Notes: a model not told the origin generated them from the sequence alone. Shown: positions 43,271-53,483, counted from the first letter of the stretch. The stretch: 64,000 bases of DNA from LLD-282 sp964395835 (GCA_964395835.1 CAYNBJ010000002.1:124001-188000); one strand, 5' to 3'. Numbers and translations are program-made.

Positions 43271-43368
43271 TCTTTTCTCAATTTAAAAAGAATAAAAAAA
43301 GTTGTGCCAATCATGACAAGATCATAAAAAAGAAAAAAAATTGACATAAGATCTTGGTGTTTAATCAT
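43261..43368 (-). CDS. ccmD: small haem exporter protein CcmD
   Basis: A 35-residue ORF (MIKHQDLMS .. LVMIGTTFFILFKLRKEWI) exactly between ccmC and ccmE. It overlaps the ccmC stop by 8 bases and the ccmE start by 10. One membrane helix followed by a basic LRKE end fits CcmD, which helps CcmABC release holo-CcmE. Too short for most gene finders; the call relies on size, topology and position. Confidence 0.75.
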   Translation of the reverse strand: MIKHQDLMSIFFLFYDLVMIGTTFFILFKLRKEWI

Positions 43369-44110
43369 GATGTGCTCCATGGCTTTCTTGCGTATGTTTT
43401 AAAGAATTTTTCATTTTAATATAAGTAAAAAAAGCAGTGTAGGCTCCGCTTAATGATAAAATTTGAAATAAGTGCAAAGATAATCTCCATAAGAAATCAT
43501 ATTCGATTGTTGATCCATTGCGTATGGAAAAAACAGGTCCTTGATGTAGGGTTTTAAACCATAATACAGAGAAGTGCGTTAAAAAAACATCAAATAAACC
43601 GAAAAGAATTAAAACAGCGATAGCAAAACGGGCTTGTTTTGAATACATAATTTTAGGTGTTTTCAGCAAAATTAAAATAAAAGAGATAAAAATACATAAA
43701 ATTAAAAAACTCGTTAATCGCATATCCCAAACCCAAGGAATTCCCCAAGAAATATTGCCCCATAAAATTCCAGAGATAATCGTAAAGATACTGGTGCATA
43801 ACGCAGGCCATAGTAGCCCTTCAATAAAGAAAAAAAACCACTTAATTGGCCACAGTAAATATAAAGCGGCAAAACTTGCGGCGCCGATATAAAGACTGAG
43901 ACCGGTGATTGCACAAGGAACATGGCAATAAAGATATTGCACAAATATACCATGGAGCTCATCAGATGGAGATGTTATTCTGGACCATATGCATACAGGC
44001 AATAACAATACAGATAAGAAAAACAAATACTGACTGCTACTTCGTAATAAAAATATGCAATTTTCAGCACTCGGTAAAGATAGTGCCCATTTTGTCTTTT
44101 TCATTTTCAT
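43361..44110 (-). CDS. ccmC: haem transporter subunit CcmC
   Basis: Membrane protein that delivers haem to CcmE. The WWD-type motif appears as WGIPWVWDMRLTS. The conserved pattern of an early periplasmic loop with His (VQYLYCHVPCA) and a later one is present, with six membrane helices in 249 residues. It overlaps the ccmB end. Confidence 0.9.
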   Translation of the reverse strand: MKMKKTKWALSLPSAENCIFLLRSSSQYLFFLSVLLLPVCIWSRITSPSDELHGIFVQYLYCHVPCAITGLSLYIGAASFAALYLLWPIKWFFFFIEGLLWPALCTSIFTIISGILWGNISWGIPWVWDMRLTSFLILCIFISFILILLKTPKIMYSKQARFAIAVLILFGLFDVFLTHFSVLWFKTLHQGPVFSIRNGSTIEYDFLWRLSLHLFQILSLSGAYTAFFTYIKMKNSLKHTQESHGAHHD

Positions 44111-44660
44111 AACTCCACTGGCAGGGCAAAAAAAACCACTTTAAACCGACATGTGTGAAAGCAAAAATCGCTAAACACATCAAAAAAAACAGACCATCTA
44201 ATAGAGACTCGACGATATGATGAGAAGATGGAGTGTAATTGTTCATAATTATGAACCAAGGAACAGCTCCTAAGCAAATCCAAAGATATTTGTAAATCTC
44301 TTGAAAAACGAGAGAGGATATAATAACTATTAACGATCGGAGCGAGACAAGGCCAAACCAAAAGCTGAAAATTAATTTCAAAGGATAGTGAGCAGTCCAC
44401 AATCCTAAAAAGAGAGATCGTAATACGATTTCTAAAATGACAATCCAATAAATCGCGTCGGTCTGATTTTGAAAAAAACTTTGTTGTATGGCTGCAAAAT
44501 TATTTTCGAGTATGGATGGACGTATCAGAAGAAATAAAAAGAGAAATGATATTGAAAATGTTACAGAGTTTTGATTATAAAAAAATATCGCGAATAAAAA
44601 AAGTATAATAATGTCGCTGAACAATGTATACGCCAAGTGGGTCAATAATCGTAAAAACAT
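44064..44660 (-). CDS. ccmB: haem exporter permease CcmB
   Basis: Six-helix membrane protein placed between ccmA and ccmC, overlapping both (19 and 47 bases). The sequence is strongly diverged from textbook CcmB and lacks the usual Gly-rich signature, so it is named from position, size (198 against ~220 residues) and topology. Confidence 0.75.
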   Translation of the reverse strand: MFLRLLTHLAYTLFSDIIILFLFAIFFYNQNSVTFSISFLFLFLLIRPSILENNFAAIQQSFFQNQTDAIYWIVILEIVLRSLFLGLWTAHYPLKLIFSFWFGLVSLRSLIVIISSLVFQEIYKYLWICLGAVPWFIIMNNYTPSSHHIVESLLDGLFFLMCLAIFAFTHVGLKWFFLPCQWSYENEKDKMGTIFTEC

Positions 44661-45253
44661 AACTGATCCGCTTGTTGATTGATTTTGATAAAAATATTTC
44701 TGCTATTTTGTAACCAGAACGGTTCAGAGTGTTGGGAATATATGATATTTCCTCCATTTAGCAAAAATTGATTTATGATAGAGATGAGCATTTCTTTTTT
44801 TTCTGCATCCAAATGCTCTAAAGATTCATCTAATATCCATATCCGTCTATCTGCCTTGAGAAAACAACATAATCCTAAAAGTTGTTTTTCTCCTTGAGAC
44901 AACATGAAAATTTTTTTTCTTGTTCCTATTTTTGACAAGAGATCCATGTATTCACAATTGTGCCATAAAGCACAAGATTCCACACTCTCGTTTTCTAAAA
45001 ATTCTAAAAAAGCGTTTGTAGATGGGATATATGAATAAGAAATATTAGCTTCTTTTAAATATTCACTTACCAGTTTTAAATAAGTAGACTTTCCAGCACC
45101 ATTTGGCCCATGAATGCGAATTGCTGTTTTGTAGTTGATTGCGATTTCTGGAACGACTCGCCAGCTACTTTCATCAAAAGAAAAAGAAATTTTAGGAATG
45201 TGTATTTCTTGATGCATGGTTTGTTGGCAAATTCGAATTTTATTGAGGACCAT
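44642..45253 (-). CDS. ccmA: haem exporter ATPase CcmA
   Basis: ABC ATPase of the CcmABCD complex that frees holo-CcmE. Walker A is GPNGAGKST, the signature region MLSQGEKQLLGL, Walker B IWILDESLEHLD. The ABC signature starts LSQGE rather than LSxGQ, and the N-terminus is diverged. It is the first gene of the operon; another in-frame ATG lies at 45217. Confidence 0.85.
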   Translation of the reverse strand: MVLNKIRICQQTMHQEIHIPKISFSFDESSWRVVPEIAINYKTAIRIHGPNGAGKSTYLKLVSEYLKEANISYSYIPSTNAFLEFLENESVESCALWHNCEYMDLLSKIGTRKKIFMLSQGEKQLLGLCCFLKADRRIWILDESLEHLDAEKKEMLISIINQFLLNGGNIIYSQHSEPFWLQNSRNIFIKINQQADQLCFYDY

Positions 45254-45502
45254 AGTTTATATCCGCCATCTGATTCATGGCAAGACTTGTAGTTCATTCT
45301 AAGACATCGTATCTTTTTTTCAAGACAAGAGTCGAGAGGAAATATTAATCAGATTTTAGAAGTTGATACGATAGCTCTGTGTTTTTAAATTTTTGAAAAG
45401 ATAATGTTTTTTATAAAGTGATTATATATATCTATTCAAGCAAATTGCACTGTTTATCAATTTTTTCGAAATCTTAAATTTTTTCTATAAATATGATGCA
45501 GA

Positions 45503-48500
45503 TTAGGTGTGTTGAATTCGCAGATTCTTTTCTTCAGTCAAAGAATCTGTTTGGGGGCGCGTATTGCTAAACAATAATGTAGTTTGAGTTTTAAAGCTTG
45601 CTAACGATTCCACATCAGACGTTTGTTGAGATGATATTTGCAAAGATTCTGTATCCTTTGCTTGAACAATATTGCAGATAAGAACTGACATGTCTTGATA
45701 ACCATTTTTTTTGCAATAATCAAGAGCTGTTTCATTCATATTGTTTTTATACGTCAAGAGATGTTCTTTTGTATATTTTTCTATAATCTTGGAGTATTTT
45801 TTATCCAAACACTGGAAAAGAAGATATGATTTTATCTGATCATTTCTATTTCTAGAAAAATAAGAGCGCCAAATCTGTTTCAGCATAATATTGAAGGTTA
45901 GGTATTCCCTCTCTTGAAAGACTGATTTAATAATTCTAAGTAATCGAGGTTCAGGGCATTCTGTTATTTGTAAATTGAGCGTTCGATCTAAAAGCGCTTT
46001 GGCGATTTTACGATGCTCTTTTCTGGCATTTTTTATTATCTGTAGTGTTTGTGGATCCAAATCAATTCTATATCCTTGAGGGTCAAATGGATCAGCTCCA
46101 CAATCAATTAAAAATGTCAGCACTTTTTCTTTTTGTAATTGTGCTGATAATATGAGAGCAGAGTTATTAGACCGATCTCGAAGCGCAAGATTTGCACTTT
46201 TGTGAAGAAGCAAACCGATGATTTCTAATCCGTTTTTGGCAGGGATAGCGTGCATGAGAGCCGTTTTTCCATTTCGATCTTGCAGGTTGAGATCTGCTTG
46301 CTTTTCAATAAGACGCTGGACTATTTGCATGTCCTTTTCTAGACGAATAGCATGCATGAGAGCGGTGTAGCCATTATTGTCTTGGAGATTGATATTTTTT
46401 GCTTTATCAATAAAAAGATCGATGATTTCTACATTATTCGTTAGACAAATAGCGTGCATGAGAATGGTTTTATGATTCATATCTTGAAAGTTCGGATTGG
46501 CATCTTTGCTCAGAAGAAAAGGGATGATTTCTAATCCGTTTTTGGCAGTGGTAGCGTGCATAAGAGCGGTTTTTTGATTGATATCCTGAAGGTTTGGATT
46601 GGCATCTTTGCTCAGAAGAAGCTGTACTATTTGCGGGTCTTTTTCGAGATAAATAGCATGCATGAGAGCCGTTTTTCCGTTTCGATCTTGCAGGTTGAGA
46701 TCTGCTTGCTCTTCAATAAGACGCTGGATTATTTTCATGTCTTTTTCCTGACGAATAGCATGCATGAGAGCGGTGTAGCCATTATTGTCTTGGAGATTGA
46801 TATTTTTTGCTTTATCAATAAAAAGATCGATGATTTCTACATTATTCGTTAGACAAATAGCATGCATGAGAGCTGTTTGTCCATCGCTATGAACGTAATT
46901 GATTGTACTTGGGCAGCATTGTATTAAAGTTTTTAAAGCATCGATTGATGCATCTTTGATCATCGATCTTATCAAAGATGCTAGGAACTTTGTCTGATCC
47001 TCTGGTAGTGTTAATATGATTTCAATCAGCACTTCCATGCAATTCGTATGATTATGAATGATAGCTGTCTTAAGAGCTGCATAACATAATTCAAAAGGCG
47101 TCTGCATTGTGGAATAAAATCTGTTCTCTGACAGAGTGAACTGTTGTGTCGTTTCGATTTTGATTATTTGGTGAAGCCTTATGCGGTTTCTTTTATCGGC
47201 TTCAGCTTTAATCAGTTGCTTGATTATTTCAATATATCCATGCTTCGCAGCTACCATAAGAGCTGTGTTTGTGCATTGTTTGTGATAAAGATGCAAATGA
47301 ATATCAGCGTGAATTAAAATATCTAGGACGCGCTGTTGATTCTTTTGGGCGAAATAGCAAAAAATATCATTTGCTGCAGTCGGTCTTATTTTTTGGTTAA
47401 ACATGCTTGTAAAGAGCTCAGTCGTATTGAGATAGCCTTGTGACAATACAAGAATAAAATAGCTCATGATGTCATCATAAGAGACCTGTATCCGATGTGT
47501 CCTCATGTATTGTTTTAAGTGATTCAAGATAATCATTTTACAATTTTGTGCTGCATAAAGACAAAGATCTTTATAATCTTTATGCTTAAAGATGAACCGC
47601 TCGAGAATTTTTTCTAAAGCTGTGGCATAGCCATGATATATCACAGCTTTGATTAAGATCCTTAATTGCTCATTATTAATTTTAGATAGAAGCCTTTCCA
47701 GCTGCTCGCATAGTACAATTTCTGAGCAATTTATTTTTTTTAAATTTTCTTCATTCGCATTCAGGTTTGTTATTACATATGATTGCAATAAAAATAAATC
47801 ATTATGTGGAAAAGACCAGTAATTGAGTTCGAGTGATACGGTATCAAATTGTTCTTTCATCTTTATAATTGCATCAGGATCTAAGCATGAATCAATCTGA
47901 TATGGCTCATTACGACCGAATCTTGCACTCAGATCTGCCAATCCTTCCGTAATTACAGCTAAAATTAACTCCCCATGATTATGATCAAAACACAAACCTT
48001 TTTTGACCAAGAAAGCAATAAAATCTTCTTCCGTGATAACAGGTTGAACGTTTTTTTTGCTGTCGGGATATGGCAGAGTATTGAGTATGTTCTTCTCTGG
48101 ATCTTGATGCAATTGATCGTGTATTGCTGCATTACTAGGTACGTTGTTGCGAGAAATGTGGTTCACTTGCTTAGGAACTAATTGTGTATCATTGAGATCT
48201 GCTGATTTCTGTATCCTTTTCGAAGAATGCACAAAGGAATGACATTTCTGATTTTTTTGTGTTAAAACGTATTGAAGAGTATTCCTGTATTCAGAAGAGG
48301 CTTCGCAGTAATGCCTATATAGAGCATCAGAAGCATGGATAACACCATTTTTTTCGAAAATATAAGGCTTTATAATGTCTAATGCAGATTTTTCTATAGG
48401 CTGTATAGGCTGATCTGTGGATATAATCATTTCATCCACATCAGCATAGTATTCGCTCTGAAATTGATAATTTTGTTGGCGCAGTCGATATATTAAACAC

Positions 48501-48688
48501 TTGAATTGTGCTCTCTGATCTGTAGAAATTGGACAATAATTTTGATACAAATATTGGCTCAAAGGATCGAATTTTAAAAATTGCCTCAAGCAATCGAGAT
48601 CTTGTTGAGAGAGCTGAAGAGAACGATTTTTTTGTTGTTCTTTCAAAGAAACAAGAAATGATGAATACGATTGACCATCTGAATGCAT
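45503..48688 (-). CDS. ankyrin-repeat protein, 1,061 aa, paralogue of the 23.1-25.8 kb gene
   Basis: N-terminal helical domain (about 22-75; DCLRQFLKFDPLSQYLYQNYCPISTDQRAQF..) shared with the 909-residue protein, a long variable helical middle, then about ten ankyrin repeats (about 470-890). Several read GKTALMHAI..EIIDLFIDKAKNINLQDNN almost identically. A C-terminal domain (RKEHRKIAKALLDRTL .. KIIEKYTKEHLLTYKNN) is also shared with the 909-residue protein. No signal peptide or membrane segment. GAG lies four bases before the ATG. It sits away from the main ankyrin island, downstream of the ccm operon's promoter side. Confidence 0.85.
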   Translation of the reverse strand: MHSDGQSYSSFLVSLKEQQKNRSLQLSQQDLDCLRQFLKFDPLSQYLYQNYCPISTDQRAQFKCLIYRLRQQNYQFQSEYYADVDEMIISTDQPIQPIEKSALDIIKPYIFEKNGVIHASDALYRHYCEASSEYRNTLQYVLTQKNQKCHSFVHSSKRIQKSADLNDTQLVPKQVNHISRNNVPSNAAIHDQLHQDPEKNILNTLPYPDSKKNVQPVITEEDFIAFLVKKGLCFDHNHGELILAVITEGLADLSARFGRNEPYQIDSCLDPDAIIKMKEQFDTVSLELNYWSFPHNDLFLLQSYVITNLNANEENLKKINCSEIVLCEQLERLLSKINNEQLRILIKAVIYHGYATALEKILERFIFKHKDYKDLCLYAAQNCKMIILNHLKQYMRTHRIQVSYDDIMSYFILVLSQGYLNTTELFTSMFNQKIRPTAANDIFCYFAQKNQQRVLDILIHADIHLHLYHKQCTNTALMVAAKHGYIEIIKQLIKAEADKRNRIRLHQIIKIETTQQFTLSENRFYSTMQTPFELCYAALKTAIIHNHTNCMEVLIEIILTLPEDQTKFLASLIRSMIKDASIDALKTLIQCCPSTINYVHSDGQTALMHAICLTNNVEIIDLFIDKAKNINLQDNNGYTALMHAIRQEKDMKIIQRLIEEQADLNLQDRNGKTALMHAIYLEKDPQIVQLLLSKDANPNLQDINQKTALMHATTAKNGLEIIPFLLSKDANPNFQDMNHKTILMHAICLTNNVEIIDLFIDKAKNINLQDNNGYTALMHAIRLEKDMQIVQRLIEKQADLNLQDRNGKTALMHAIPAKNGLEIIGLLLHKSANLALRDRSNNSALILSAQLQKEKVLTFLIDCGADPFDPQGYRIDLDPQTLQIIKNARKEHRKIAKALLDRTLNLQITECPEPRLLRIIKSVFQEREYLTFNIMLKQIWRSYFSRNRNDQIKSYLLFQCLDKKYSKIIEKYTKEHLLTYKNNMNETALDYCKKNGYQDMSVLICNIVQAKDTESLQISSQQTSDVESLASFKTQTTLLFSNTRPQTDSLTEEKNLRIQHT
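46251..46910 (-). repeat. 408-bp offset duplication of ankyrin-coding DNA
   Basis: About 210 bases around 46,251-46,460 recur at about 46,659-46,868 with roughly 95% identity by eye. The offset is 408 bases (four 102-base ankyrin units). It marks an in-frame segmental duplication inside the 1,061-residue gene. Confidence 0.85.
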
Positions 48689-48815
48689 AGACTCTTTTTA
48701 CGCGTAGTAGAGCATTGTTCTTGATTATAGTCCATAGAAAAAAATAAAAATCTGAGTTTGATAGATTGTTGCGATGATGATATTGATATTGTTTTTATAA
48801 AATAGCTCATCAATA

Positions 48816-48839
48816 AGAGCTGTCATTTTAGACAGCTCT
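48816..48839 (-). terminator. hairpin after yheS
   Basis: Perfect 9-base inverted repeat (AGAGCTGTC / GACAGCTCT) with a 6-base loop, 17 bases after the yheS stop on the minus strand. The following bases are only moderately T-rich. Confidence 0.55.
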
Positions 48840-48855
48840 ATGCTAAACATCAGTT

Positions 48856-50697
48856 CTATAGGAAGCTGAGCCACTGATCTTCTAGAGATTTTTTTGTATC
48901 ATTTAATTGAATGAGTTGCTCTGAAAGATCTTTGATTTGCGAATCGCTGTAGTGCAACTTTAGTATTTTTGTTTGAATTGCTTCAATTTTTTTCTCTATG
49001 TCTGTTATTTTTTTCTCTATTTCTTGGCTAGACATGTGAGATGCGACTGTCGCACTGAGCTGGGGTTTTTGATTTTCAGAGCGTTTTTTATCAGCAGCAT
49101 GTTTCGATTCTAAGGATAAAGCTTTTTTTCTTTCAGCGATAATCCATTGAGCATAATCATCTAAACTGCCCTCATATGGGGCGACTTTTTGATTATGCAC
49201 CAGAAAAAACCGATCTGTAACAGCATTTAAAAGATCTCTATCGTGCGATACAACAATGACTGCACCTTCAAACGATTGCAATGCAAGAGCTAATGATTCG
49301 CGCATTTCAAGATCTAAATGGTTTGTCGGCTCATCAAGTAGTAAAAGATGCGGTTTTTGCCAAGCCAATAAACATAAAACTAATCGAGATTTTTCTCCTC
49401 CGGAAAACTGTTCCGTTGTTTCAAAGACTTTATCACCATGAAATCCAAATTGACCTAAAAAAGATCGCAAAATTTGCTGATCAGATCCAGGTGCAATTTG
49501 TCTTAAGTGCCAAAAAGGTGTTTGATCAAAACGTAAAATATCAACCTGATGTTGTGAAAAATACCCAACTTTTAGTTTTGGGCTTGTGTACTGAGTCCCC
49601 TTGAGTGGATTTAAAATACCACATAATGCTTTGATAAGAGTTGATTTTCCTGCACCATTTCCACCCAAAAGACCAATACGATCTTGTGGTGAAATGTGAA
49701 ATTGAACGTTTTTCAAAATGATTGTGTCATGATATCCCAGATCTGCATCTTTTAGCTGCACTAATGGGTTGGGGCAATTCTCTGAGGCAACCATTTCAAA
49801 TCTAAAATCCTCAGCAAGGTGAACAGCTGCTAAGATTTCCATTTTATCCAGGCTTTTCATGCGAGATTGAGCTTGTTTGGCTTTCGAAGCCTTCGCTTTA
49901 AATCTGCGAATAAAAGATTGCAGGTGAGCTATTTTAGCCTGTTGCTGTTCAAAAGCTTTTTGTTGCTGTTGAAGTTGTATTGCTTTCCAGTTTATAAAAT
50001 CAGAATATGTCCCTTTGTGAACATGCATTTTTTGATGTTCTATTCTAATCACTTTGTTAACGACATTGTCAAGAAAAACACTGTCATGTGCAATCACGAT
50101 AAGTGTGCCTTCAAATTTATTTAACCATTTTTCCAGCCAATAAACAGCGTCTAAATCCAAATGGTTTGTTGGTTCATCTAAAAGCAGGAGATCGCATGGC
50201 TGCATTAAGGCTCTGGCAAGATTCAGTCGCATTTGCCAGCCACCAGAAAACTCTTTAATCGCTTTTTTTTGAGCAGATGCTGAAAAACCTAACCCGTATA
50301 GCAATTCTGCGGCACGTGTAGGAGCTGTATAGCCATCGATTTGTTCTAGATACTCATAACACTCAACTAAGCGTTCCATATTGCTTTCAGATTCAGCTTG
50401 ACGAATGGCTTGAGTAATCTCTGCATACCTACGATCGCCCTCTAAAACATAATCAAGAGCGGAGAGTTCGGTTTGTGCAACTTCTTGTTCTACAAAAGAA
50501 ATGCGCAACTGAGACGGCATGTTAAAAACGCCGCCATCTTCAACAAATTCCTTTTTTATCAATCCGAATAAAGAAGACTTGCCACTACCATTAGCACCGA
50601 TCAGGCCGACTTTTTCACCAGAAAAAATTTTCCCTGAGGCTTTATCAAGAAGCGATAAAGATCCTCTGCTGAGAGAGATCTCATTAAACTCAATCAC
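48856..50697 (-). CDS. yheS: ABC-F family ribosome-associated ATPase, YheS type
   Basis: Soluble protein with two ABC domains and no membrane part; ABC-F proteins act on the ribosome during translation. Walker A motifs are GANGSGKSS and GGNGAGKST, signatures FSGGWQMRLNLARAL and FSGGEKSRLVLCLL, and Walker B is LLLLDEPTNHLD twice. The linker has RFKAKASKAKQAQSRMKSL, as in E. coli YheS, to which it aligns end to end (613 residues), with a coiled-coil C-terminal tail. The start overlaps the valS stop by four bases. Confidence 0.92.
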   Translation of the reverse strand: MIEFNEISLSRGSLSLLDKASGKIFSGEKVGLIGANGSGKSSLFGLIKKEFVEDGGVFNMPSQLRISFVEQEVAQTELSALDYVLEGDRRYAEITQAIRQAESESNMERLVECYEYLEQIDGYTAPTRAAELLYGLGFSASAQKKAIKEFSGGWQMRLNLARALMQPCDLLLLDEPTNHLDLDAVYWLEKWLNKFEGTLIVIAHDSVFLDNVVNKVIRIEHQKMHVHKGTYSDFINWKAIQLQQQQKAFEQQQAKIAHLQSFIRRFKAKASKAKQAQSRMKSLDKMEILAAVHLAEDFRFEMVASENCPNPLVQLKDADLGYHDTIILKNVQFHISPQDRIGLLGGNGAGKSTLIKALCGILNPLKGTQYTSPKLKVGYFSQHQVDILRFDQTPFWHLRQIAPGSDQQILRSFLGQFGFHGDKVFETTEQFSGGEKSRLVLCLLAWQKPHLLLLDEPTNHLDLEMRESLALALQSFEGAVIVVSHDRDLLNAVTDRFFLVHNQKVAPYEGSLDDYAQWIIAERKKALSLESKHAADKKRSENQKPQLSATVASHMSSQEIEKKITDIEKKIEAIQTKILKLHYSDSQIKDLSEQLIQLNDTKKSLEDQWLSFL

Positions 50698-53483
50698 TGT
50701 GCAGATTCTCCGTTTTTTGAACCAGCAAGCGCTTCATAGCTTTGAATAGCGGCTTTAAGGGCAGCGTGAAAATCCTGTAGTTTTAAACGATCTTTTTCTA
50801 AGACTTTTTGTGGAGCGTTCTTTAAAAAAGATTGATCGTTCAATCTGATTTCTAATGGTTCGATTTGATTTTTAATTCTTTTGATTTCTAAAGAAAGACG
50901 CTCTTTTTGTTCTTCTAAGTCTTTTTTGGGAACGGATAAAAAGTAAGAAAATGATCCATCTACACCTTCTAGTAAAGCCATATCAGGATGATGGTCATCC
51001 TGTTCTGCATAAATTTCCAAGTCAATTTTCGCCATATGTTTCAAAATTGAACGATATTGCGAAAAATTTAAAAAGGTCTCCTTGGTAGTCAGGCATCTAT
51101 ATGATTCTTTTGGGGATAAATTCATTTTTGAACGCAGAGTTCTTAAAGAGCTGAGAAATTTGAAGAAGCTACTCATTACCGAAGAGAGGTGCTCATCGGA
51201 TTCTGTTAAAGATGGAACTGCATGAAAGATGCAAGGCATTTTTTGTCTTGCAAGAACAGAATACGTATCGTTTGGTGAGAGTGTTTGGTGAATAATCCAG
51301 CTTAATTCTTCAGTGATAAAAGGAATCACTGGGTGCAGTAAAAATACCAGTCCTTTAATAACCTGACAAAGAACCACTGCGCTTTCAGTTTCAAAATCAG
51401 GATCTTTAATCAGCACCTTAATTGTTTCAATATAATGATCGCATATTTGATCCCACATTGTTTCAACAAGTGTTTTGATGTAAAGATCGAAACGGTATTC
51501 TTCAAGATGTTTGTCAGATAATTTTTTGCAATTGTTCAGCACCTGCATAGCCCATTGATTTACTGGATGTTTAGGTGATGCGATTACAGGAGCATCTTGC
51601 ATATACGGAAGTGCAAATTTCACGAGATTCCATAATTTATGGCAAGTTTGTTGTTCTATTTTGATTGCATCAATATCAAATCGCAGAAATCTTCCAGGAG
51701 ATGCTTGGCGAGCAAATGTCATGCGTAAGGCATCTACACCAAAAGACGGAAAACCGTCGGGGTAATCTTTTTGAGTTTGCTTGGCAATTTGCACAGCTTT
51801 TTCCGGTTGCATCAATCCTGATGTGCGTTTTCCTATTAAATCTTCAAGGGATATGCCATCAATAAGGTCAATAGGATCGATCACATTTCCTTTTGATTTG
51901 GACATTTTCTGACCTTGCGCATCTTGAATAATACCATGTAGATAAACGTGGTGAAATGGCACTTTCTTTGTAAAGTACAAAGAAAACATAATCATGCGCG
52001 CCACCCAAAAGAAAATAATATCAAATCCACTCACAAGTGTATTGTTCGGGAAAAAGGGATGCTTTTCCGGATCGAATGTTTGTGATGGCCAACCTAGAGT
52101 GGCGAATGGCCAGAGAGCTGAAGAAAACCAAGTATCTAAAACATCAGGATCTTGTTTTAACTCAGTGAAACTATCTATGTTGTAAAAGTCTCTGACTTCA
52201 GATTCACTGCTTCCACAGTATAAATTTCCTTGTTGATCGCTCCAAACAGGAATGCGATGTCCCCATATGAGTTGCCTCGATATACACCAATCTTGAATGT
52301 CACTCAGCCATTGTTCGTATTGTATTCCCCATGATTCAGGGACAAAAACAAATTCTTTATTATAAAATGCTTGAAGAGCTCTTTGGGCTAATGGTTTCAT
52401 AGAAATGTACCATTGATCTGTGAGATAAGGCTCTATTCTTTCACCTGTTCTAGAACAGTAAGGGAGAGAGGAAAGATGTTTTGTTATTCCTTTGAAATGT
52501 CCGCCTTCTGTGAGTGCGTCTACTACATGTTGTCGTGCTGCGATACGATCCAGACCACTGAAATGATAGGCTTGCTCGTTTAATGTTCCATCCGAATTGA
52601 GAATATTAATCAGTTCTAATCCGTGAGATTGAGCAATTTCAAAATCAAAAAAATCATGTGCCGGCGTGATTTTTACTGCTCCTGATCCAAAAGACGTATC
52701 GATTCTTGGATCTGCAATCAGCGGAATTTCCCGATTTAAGATGCTCAGAGTGAATGATTTTCCTATAAGGTGCTGGTATCGATGATCGTCTGGGTGAACC
52801 GCAATCGCGACATCTCCAAAAACTGTTTCTGGGCGAGTTGTTTGTACTTCGATAGAAATACTGGGGTTTTCGCTATTTTTATATTCTATAGAATAGAGAA
52901 AGCCTTCTTTTTCGATATGGTCCACTTCTAAATCTGAAACAGCTGATTGAAGTTTGCAATCCCAATTGACAAGTCGTTTTTTCTTATAAATTAATCCATC
53001 TCTATATAAAGTGACAAAAGCATGAGTTACCGCTTGAGTATACTCTGTATCAAGTGTAAATCGCTCTTTTGACCAATCCATAAAAGTCCCAAGTCTTTTG
53101 AGTTGAGAAAGAATTTTTCCGCCAGATTCTTCTTTCCACTGCCATATTGCATCGAGCCTTTGTTCGCGAGACAAGTGGTTTAGGTCTGCTCCTTGAGATT
53201 CTAAAAGTCTATCAACAACCATTTGAGTTGCAATACCTGCATGATCTGTTCCAACTTGCCATAATACCCGATACTCATTCTGTGCTTTCGAACGGACTAA
53301 AATATCCATCAAAGTATCTTGAAAGGCATGTCCCATATGAAGAGAGCCAGTGACATTAGGAGGAGGAAGCATAAGACAAAAAGTATATTCTTTAGACCCA
53401 AGTTCAGAAGAGAAAACATTATTTTTTTGCCAATATTGATACCAAAATTCTTCTCGTGACCGGTGTTCAAATGATTTTTCCAT
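50694..53483 (-). CDS. valS: valine--tRNA ligase
   Basis: Class I synthetase that charges tRNA-Val. It shows the HIGH motif as GSLHMGHAFQDTL, the KMSKS loop as QKMSKSKGNVIDPI, editing-domain blocks (TTRPETVFGDVAIAVHP, GSGAVKITPAHD) and a C-terminal coiled-coil arm (LSLEIKRIKNQIEPLEIRL). Length (929) is normal. It forms an operon with yheS, overlapping ATGA. Confidence 0.95.
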   Translation of the reverse strand: MEKSFEHRSREEFWYQYWQKNNVFSSELGSKEYTFCLMLPPPNVTGSLHMGHAFQDTLMDILVRSKAQNEYRVLWQVGTDHAGIATQMVVDRLLESQGADLNHLSREQRLDAIWQWKEESGGKILSQLKRLGTFMDWSKERFTLDTEYTQAVTHAFVTLYRDGLIYKKKRLVNWDCKLQSAVSDLEVDHIEKEGFLYSIEYKNSENPSISIEVQTTRPETVFGDVAIAVHPDDHRYQHLIGKSFTLSILNREIPLIADPRIDTSFGSGAVKITPAHDFFDFEIAQSHGLELINILNSDGTLNEQAYHFSGLDRIAARQHVVDALTEGGHFKGITKHLSSLPYCSRTGERIEPYLTDQWYISMKPLAQRALQAFYNKEFVFVPESWGIQYEQWLSDIQDWCISRQLIWGHRIPVWSDQQGNLYCGSSESEVRDFYNIDSFTELKQDPDVLDTWFSSALWPFATLGWPSQTFDPEKHPFFPNNTLVSGFDIIFFWVARMIMFSLYFTKKVPFHHVYLHGIIQDAQGQKMSKSKGNVIDPIDLIDGISLEDLIGKRTSGLMQPEKAVQIAKQTQKDYPDGFPSFGVDALRMTFARQASPGRFLRFDIDAIKIEQQTCHKLWNLVKFALPYMQDAPVIASPKHPVNQWAMQVLNNCKKLSDKHLEEYRFDLYIKTLVETMWDQICDHYIETIKVLIKDPDFETESAVVLCQVIKGLVFLLHPVIPFITEELSWIIHQTLSPNDTYSVLARQKMPCIFHAVPSLTESDEHLSSVMSSFFKFLSSLRTLRSKMNLSPKESYRCLTTKETFLNFSQYRSILKHMAKIDLEIYAEQDDHHPDMALLEGVDGSFSYFLSVPKKDLEEQKERLSLEIKRIKNQIEPLEIRLNDQSFLKNAPQKVLEKDRLKLQDFHAALKAAIQSYEALAGSKNGESAQ

